DNA of 64,000 nt, taken from NCBI GenBank assembly GCA_016721015.1, contig JADKJL010000011.1:186001-250000 (forward strand), read 5' to 3'. The notes below the pieces were generated by a model. That model saw nothing but the letters and a program-made list of their open reading frames with translations, was not told the origin of the DNA and did not search any database. Position numbers and translations under genes: made by a program. This document shows positions 59,197-64,000 of this stretch, piece by piece. Numbering within the stretch: the stretch's first letter is position 1; each line of letters opens with the position of its first letter. This stretch comes from Lysobacterales bacterium. Lineage in GTDB: Bacteria > Pseudomonadota > Gammaproteobacteria > Xanthomonadales > Rhodanobacteraceae.

Positions 59197-62100
59197 CTAT
59201 TTCTCGAAGCGATAATTGATGCCGGCGCGGCTGCCGGTGGTGGCGTTCTGCGCCTCGAAATTCCAGCGATGACTGAACAGGTAGCGCAAGGTGACAACTT
59301 CACCCGGCTCGAACACGCCAACCCCATAGCTCAAGTAGAGTTTGGGAGAGAGATACTTACCGATCGTGAAGGCGGCGCCGCCAAGGGTACCGTTGTCGGC
59401 GACACCAATATCGTCGACACCCATCTTGCCGCCAATGCTCTTGGCAAGCAGGTCTCCGCCGGCGGTGCCCAGTGCGCGGGCGGCCGTGCCGAGCATGTCG
59501 CCTTCGCCGCTCTTCAATGCGGAGAGTGGTTTGCCGGTGACCAGGTAGGACAGCGCCTCGGATTGCTCCATCGCCGGATCCGCAAATACGGTGAGCACGG
59601 GTATCTGGGCTGTTCCGCGCACCAGCAGGCCGGCGGTGACGTTGCTGGTCTGGATCTTGCGCACCGCGCGGATGTCGATGCCCGGGTTGTCGATTGCAGT
59701 GCCTGCGAACAGCACGCGACCGGTTTCGATCTTCAGATCCTGTCCGTAAGCCTTGTACGTGCCACCTGCATTGAGTGTGCCGCTACCCGTGGTGGCACGG
59801 CCCGGTCGCTCGTTGACGACCAGATTGCCGCTGAGTGTGCCGTCGAAACCGAAACCGGCCAACTTGACCTTGTCACCAAGCGATACCGTGACCAGGGCGG
59901 TGATCGGCAAGTCCTTGCCCGGCTCGGGTTGTTTTGCATCGACGATGACCACATCCGGCGAGGCCTTGCTTGCGCCGCCGCCAGGGAGCTTGGCCAGATC
60001 GACATTTGCCGACGGCACGACCACCGTGCCCGTGACCCGGATGCCGTCGCTGTTGCGCTCGATTGAAAGATCGGGACTCAATACGACGCGTGCCGCAGGG
60101 ATATCGGCAGCCAGGAAACCCTCGCCCTTGATGTTCAGTTTCATCGGCTGGTCGGTGGCGATCCCGCCCTGGCCGCTGATTGTGAGTGCGCCCGTGCCGG
60201 AGGCAATCGAGCCTTCAACTACATAGGTTTGCGCGTCGGCCGCGCGCAGCGTCAAATGGCCCTCTTTGAGCTTGAGTCCTGCCGAGGGCACCTCGGTGGA
60301 GAATCCGTCAAGCACCAGGAGACCATTCAGTCGGGGCGCCGCCAGCGTTCCGGCGATGCCGTAATCCGCTGACAGGCGGCCTTGAGTGTTGCTCAATTCA
60401 CTGGATGCCAGTTCCAGGAAACCGAGGCTGTTGAGTTTCAGCTTGAGGTTGCCATCCAGTGCCTGCCCGCCGCCTTCGGCCGGGGTCATGCGCAGTGTGC
60501 CTGTGATCAGGCCATCATGGTCGAGCGTCGCATTCACGCGGGCCGTCGTGCCGGTATCTTGCAGCACCGCATCGATCGAGAATCCCTGGTAGCTGAGCAG
60601 TGGCTTGTTGTTGTCGGCGGTGTAGAAAAGGTCGCCCTTGTCCGAATCGATGCGCAGGTTGCCGGTGAGAGGCCCATCGGCCCGTTTGTTGATGTCGCCC
60701 TTGCCGCTGATTTCGCCGCGCAGACGTACCGGTGAATCCGGCGCACCGAGTCGCGCGAGCAGGCGCAAGGGAAGATGTTCAAGGCGGTATTTGGCGGCGA
60801 GTGAGCCGTCGGTGGCGCTGTTTCCCGCGACACACAACTGCAACGGTGATTCAGGCCGGTTCGGGGTGACGGATTCGGCCGCTATCTGTTCATCGCTAGC
60901 TTCCTTCTCGCCTTCCCCGTCTTGAGTCTTCTTTGTGTCAGCGATTGCGCTCTTGCGTTTGACTGGTGTGCCAACCAGGCAGCTTTCGGCCAATTCGAAG
61001 CGTTTGCCATTCCAGTCCAGGTGTGCCGGTGATGCCAGTTCAAGCCCCGGCAGGTTGCGACCACTGGGATCGAGCTCCAGCTTCGTCAGGTCACCTTGCC
61101 ATTGTCCATTCTTGCTGGTGCCGTCCATTGCCGCGTGCAGGCTGGCCGGGTCGCCGGTGGCAACCAGTTTGAATCGATGCGAGGCGGGATTTCCCTCGCC
61201 TTCGAGAAGCAGATTGCTGAAATTGACATCGCCCCGCGAAAGGTTGTCGATCTTCAAGGTCAATGCGCCGGCGGGCTTGTCGAGGTTGGTGATCTTGGTC
61301 ACCAGTTCGAGCGACTCCGCACGGATGCCCGACCACGCAATCTCGTTTGCGGAGACATCGCCGTCCACATCGAGTTGCGGCCACTTTCCACTGACATGGA
61401 ATTTTCCACTCGCCCTGCCTCCCGCGGCCGGCAGCCAGTCGGCCAGCGAGGCGACCTGCAAGCGCAACTGGGCATCGGTTGTGTCGCCACCCTGACCCTC
61501 GATGCTGACGCGGCTGCCGCCGGATTGCAGGCTCAGGCTGCCATCGACCACATAGCCGGGCTGCATGCGCAGGTCGGCTTGTCCGCTGAGGGGCTTGTCG
61601 CGAAGGCTTCCGCCCACCCGCGCGAGCTTCAGGCTGCCCTGCGGGCCGTTGTCGGTCTGTGTACCGCTGGTGTCGAGGACGAAATCAATCGCGCCGGGCC
61701 AGTCGGCGAAGAAGTCGCCCGGATCGAGCTTGCGGGCGGTCGCCGTGATCTGCCAGCCAAGCGTCGGTTGCAAGGAAATGCGGCCCGTGGCGTCCAGTCC
61801 GCCGTGGGCTTGCTTCAGGCGTAGCGTGTTGAGTGCGATCGATTCCGGCGTGCCGTCGATATCGATGTCGATGTCTGCCAGCGAATCGGCTGGGCCGAGC
61901 GCCAGTGAACCTTTTGCGGCGAACCGCTCGAGGCTGCCATCGATCGCCAGGTGGCCATGGCTGGCGAGCGGCTGGCCGACCAGATCCGCGGGTAATTCGA
62001 TGTCATCCCAGCGTGCCTTGAGATGCGTGGCGGGAGGGCTAGAGCGGGTATCGATGTCGCCGTCCAGATTCAGTGCGCCACGGGATTCCGGGGCAGTGAG

Positions 62101-63105
62101 ATGCAACTGCGCAATCTTGACCACACCGTCACCGAGAGTGAATTGCAACGGATCGAGAATGACCTGATGGGCGTCGATTGAAGCCGTTCCATCGAGCTTG
62201 CCCGACGCAATATCGCCAGTGCCGCGCAGGCTCAGCGCGAGCAGTCCGAGCGAGCTTTCCGGCATGACCTGCTTGGCCGGGAAGGGCGGTACATCGAGTT
62301 GCAGGTTCCAAGGCATCGAGGCGCTTTGTCCGATCAGCACGATCGCCTCGGCTGCGGTGGGCTGAGTCAGGTTCAATTCGAGCCGCGCCTGCTTGCCGTC
62401 GCTGCTGCTCTTGAGCACGCCAGCCAGGTCGGTGTCGCCCATCCGCCAGGTAAACGTGGTCTGGCCGGTGCCCGCGTACCCCTGACTGGTGGCAAGGGTT
62501 CCATCCAGATCGATCTGGCCGTCGGGCGAGCGCAGCGCGAGTTGCTTGATGGCGACTCCGGTCGAGGTCCAGCCGCCGACCAGATCCAGTCGATCGACGA
62601 CCAGCAGTTGCTTGCCGTCCTGCTCGATGCGGACGCGGTCGAGGGCGAGTTTGTTGATCAGAATGTCGAGTGGTGGTTGCAGTGAGAATTTACCCGCCGG
62701 TTCATCGGGCTTTGCCGGAACACTGGCGAGGGCGATCGTCACATCGTGTGCGGAAACCTCATCGATTACGACACGGCCGCTGAGCAGGCTGAGTGCCGTC
62801 AGATCGAGCCGGGCCTGTTGAATGGTCGCGTCGATGCCGCCAGCGGGATCACGATAGCGGATCTCGTCAAGCTCAATGGGGCCGGCGAGAGTGCCGCGAT
62901 GTCGGGTGACGACGAGCTTGCCGTCAAGTGCTGCCTGGATTCGGGCCAGCACAAATCCGGCGCCCGCTTGGGTATTGAAGATCCACACGCCGAACATGCC
63001 GAGGATCAACAGCAAGGCGAGCATCGAATATCCCAGCCAGCGCCAGAAACGACGCTTGCGCGGCAGCGGCCTGGTTGAAGTCGAGGGATTCTCCGGCGCG
63101 CTCAC
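59197..63105 (-). CDS. tamB: Translocation and assembly module protein TamB
   Basis: A 1,302-residue protein with an N-terminal inner-membrane anchor (LGYSMLALLLILGMFGVWIF, about 24-43) followed by a very long beta-taco region of AsmA/DUF490-type repeats. The C-terminal TamB domain ends in KLYLSYGVGVFEPGEVVTLRYLFSHRWNFEAQ and GINYRFEK. It spans the periplasm and with TamA supports outer-membrane protein insertion and phospholipid transport. The GTG start overlaps the tamA stop by 4 bp. Confidence 0.93.
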   Translation of the reverse strand: MSAPENPSTSTRPLPRKRRFWRWLGYSMLALLLILGMFGVWIFNTQAGAGFVLARIQAALDGKLVVTRHRGTLAGPIELDEIRYRDPAGGIDATIQQARLDLTALSLLSGRVVIDEVSAHDVTIALASVPAKPDEPAGKFSLQPPLDILINKLALDRVRIEQDGKQLLVVDRLDLVGGWTSTGVAIKQLALRSPDGQIDLDGTLATSQGYAGTGQTTFTWRMGDTDLAGVLKSSSDGKQARLELNLTQPTAAEAIVLIGQSASMPWNLQLDVPPFPAKQVMPESSLGLLALSLRGTGDIASGKLDGTASIDAHQVILDPLQFTLGDGVVKIAQLHLTAPESRGALNLDGDIDTRSSPPATHLKARWDDIELPADLVGQPLASHGHLAIDGSLERFAAKGSLALGPADSLADIDIDIDGTPESIALNTLRLKQAHGGLDATGRISLQPTLGWQITATARKLDPGDFFADWPGAIDFVLDTSGTQTDNGPQGSLKLARVGGSLRDKPLSGQADLRMQPGYVVDGSLSLQSGGSRVSIEGQGGDTTDAQLRLQVASLADWLPAAGGRASGKFHVSGKWPQLDVDGDVSANEIAWSGIRAESLELVTKITNLDKPAGALTLKIDNLSRGDVNFSNLLLEGEGNPASHRFKLVATGDPASLHAAMDGTSKNGQWQGDLTKLELDPSGRNLPGLELASPAHLDWNGKRFELAESCLVGTPVKRKSAIADTKKTQDGEGEKEASDEQIAAESVTPNRPESPLQLCVAGNSATDGSLAAKYRLEHLPLRLLARLGAPDSPVRLRGEISGKGDINKRADGPLTGNLRIDSDKGDLFYTADNNKPLLSYQGFSIDAVLQDTGTTARVNATLDHDGLITGTLRMTPAEGGGQALDGNLKLKLNSLGFLELASSELSNTQGRLSADYGIAGTLAAPRLNGLLVLDGFSTEVPSAGLKLKEGHLTLRAADAQTYVVEGSIASGTGALTISGQGGIATDQPMKLNIKGEGFLAADIPAARVVLSPDLSIERNSDGIRVTGTVVVPSANVDLAKLPGGGASKASPDVVIVDAKQPEPGKDLPITALVTVSLGDKVKLAGFGFDGTLSGNLVVNERPGRATTGSGTLNAGGTYKAYGQDLKIETGRVLFAGTAIDNPGIDIRAVRKIQTSNVTAGLLVRGTAQIPVLTVFADPAMEQSEALSYLVTGKPLSALKSGEGDMLGTAARALGTAGGDLLAKSIGGKMGVDDIGVADNGTLGGAAFTIGKYLSPKLYLSYGVGVFEPGEVVTLRYLFSHRWNFEAQNATTGSRAGINYRFEK

Positions 63106-64000
63106 AGGTCAGGCCCTATGACGATGTGCAGCTCAATGCCGCTGGCATATTTGTCGCCGATCGGTGTGCCGAGGTCGAGGCGAACGAGGCCGACCGGCGA
63201 GCGCCAGCGCACGCCGAAACCGGTACCGATCTTGAGATCGAAATTCTTTCCACTGAAGGCATCGCCGGCATCGACGAATGCGGCCGCACCCCATTTCGGA
63301 GTGAAGAAATATTCGTATTCCGCGCTGCCAACAAGCAACTGTTCGCCGCCGATTACCTTGGGCTCCTGGTCTTCACCAAAGACCCGGCGTGGCCCGACAG
63401 TCTGGAAAGGATAACCACGAATCGAGCGATCGCCGCCCGCGAAGAAGCGAAGTTCCGGGGGCAGCTTGTCGAAATCACCCACCTTGGTGTAACCGACCGA
63501 GCCGCGAGCGATAAATCGGGAGTGGTCGCCTATCCCTCGGATCCATTTCGCGTCTGCAATGATCTGGCCAAAGCTGGTGTCCGAGAGCACGCCCTTCTGG
63601 CCGACTCGGGCGGCGACGGTTAGCGACCACGCCTTGCGCGGAAAGTTGAAATCATCGGCGCGCTTCTTGGCCAGTGAAATTTCGGGATAGAGCAGGGTGG
63701 TGCTGCCCTTTTGCTCGCCAACCTTGAAATCACCGGTGAGAAACTGCAGGCCAATCGTGCGCGTCCAGCCATGCCAGATCTGCGAGTCGTTGGCGGCCAG
63801 GCGCAAGGTCTTCGACTGACTGGTCTTGGTGTTTTCGTCGCGGTAGGCAATACCGAAGTTGAAACTGTGGTTGTCCCTTCCCGGTAACGGAATCTGGTAG
63901 AGGGTGGACAGGGTTTTCAGGCGTTGGGCGAGGATCGTCTCGAACTTGAGCTTGTGGCCTTTGCTGTTGATCCAGCGTCGCTCGGCACCTGCGCGAACAC
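63102..64000 (-). CDS. tamA: Outer-membrane Omp85-family protein TamA, C-terminal part (gene runs off the window)
   Basis: The minus-strand frame is open from the window edge to the stop at 63102, about 299 residues. It is the Omp85 beta-barrel: FFAGGDRSIRGYPFQTVGPR (loop-6 RGY motif), a AAAFVDAGDAF strand, GFGVRWRSPVGLVRLDLGTPI and ending GIELHIVIGPDL. POTRA domains lie outside the window. Its stop overlaps the tamB start by 4 bp. A methionine at 63806 is internal, not the start. Confidence 0.92.
   Translation of the reverse strand, partial: VRAGAERRWINSKGHKLKFETILAQRLKTLSTLYQIPLPGRDNHSFNFGIAYRDENTKTSQSKTLRLAANDSQIWHGWTRTIGLQFLTGDFKVGEQKGSTTLLYPEISLAKKRADDFNFPRKAWSLTVAARVGQKGVLSDTSFGQIIADAKWIRGIGDHSRFIARGSVGYTKVGDFDKLPPELRFFAGGDRSIRGYPFQTVGPRRVFGEDQEPKVIGGEQLLVGSAEYEYFFTPKWGAAAFVDAGDAFSGKNFDLKIGTGFGVRWRSPVGLVRLDLGTPIGDKYASGIELHIVIGPDL

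Overview
This 64 kb window is high-GC chromosomal DNA of a gammaproteobacterium. Gene content and order point to the Xanthomonadales (Lysobacter/Rhodanobacter/Dokdonella-like). The clues are an Xps-type type II secretion operon in the order K-L-M-N-D, the lptD-surA-pdxA-ksgA-apaG-apaH block, tamA-tamB, dispersed REP-like palindromes related to GTAGGAGCGGCTTCAG, and secreted proteins ending in an IFxxGFE-type tail. The lineage call is inference; no rRNA or tRNA gene was recognised.

Layout. 1-5.6 kb: 3' end of the Xps type II secretion operon (xpsK partial, L, M, N, D) and a small lipoprotein. 5.8-10 kb: two secreted proteins of unknown function, a strong terminator and a periplasmic parvulin-type prolyl isomerase. 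10.2-15.8 kb: surface-polysaccharide export and modification (Wzm/Wzt ABC transporter, methyltransferase, a large protein with a PqqD-like N-terminus joined to a glycosyltransferase-like region, and a GT2 glycosyltransferase). 15.9-26.3 kb: housekeeping and membrane genes (DUF486 protein, PilZ protein, YbbAP exporter divergent from tesA, a RegB/RegA-type redox two-component system, DUF1328, PAP2 phosphatase, dgkA, TerC, RlmI-like methyltransferase). 26.4-28.6 kb: lgt-thyA-folA. 28.7-36.8 kb: apaH, apaG, rsmA, an inserted EamA transporter, pdxA, surA, lptD. 36.8-37.1 kb: a 291-bp element built from nested inverted repeats. 37.3-40.1 kb: histone-deacetylase-like hydrolase and a small cobalamin group (PduO-type adenosyltransferase, BtuM-like membrane protein, CobC-like phosphatase). 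40.1-46.1 kb: M14 peptidase and a 14-repeat delta-60 protein. 46.3-48.7 kb: two ubiquinone hydroxylases. 48.5-56.7 kb: an accessory module with a Ser/Thr kinase-TPR gene broken by a frameshift, an ECF sigma factor, and two tandemly duplicated secreted beta-helix proteins with a fragment of the sigma gene between them. 57-64 kb: a small conserved protein, histone-H1-like protein, low-molecular-weight phosphatase, DUF985 cupin, tamB and partial tamA.

The genes fit together mainly around the cell envelope: type II secretion, LPS transport (LptD), outer-membrane assembly (SurA, TamAB), lipoprotein maturation (Lgt), and polysaccharide synthesis and export. The best candidates for something new are: (a) the sigma/kinase/secreted-protein module, with its duplication scar, conserved upstream boxes and the shared IFxxGFE C-terminal tail, which also appears on the delta-60 protein; (b) the 291-bp nested inverted-repeat element 61 bp upstream of lptD; and (c) the fusion of a PqqD/RRE-like domain to a glycosyltransferase-like enzyme in the export cluster.
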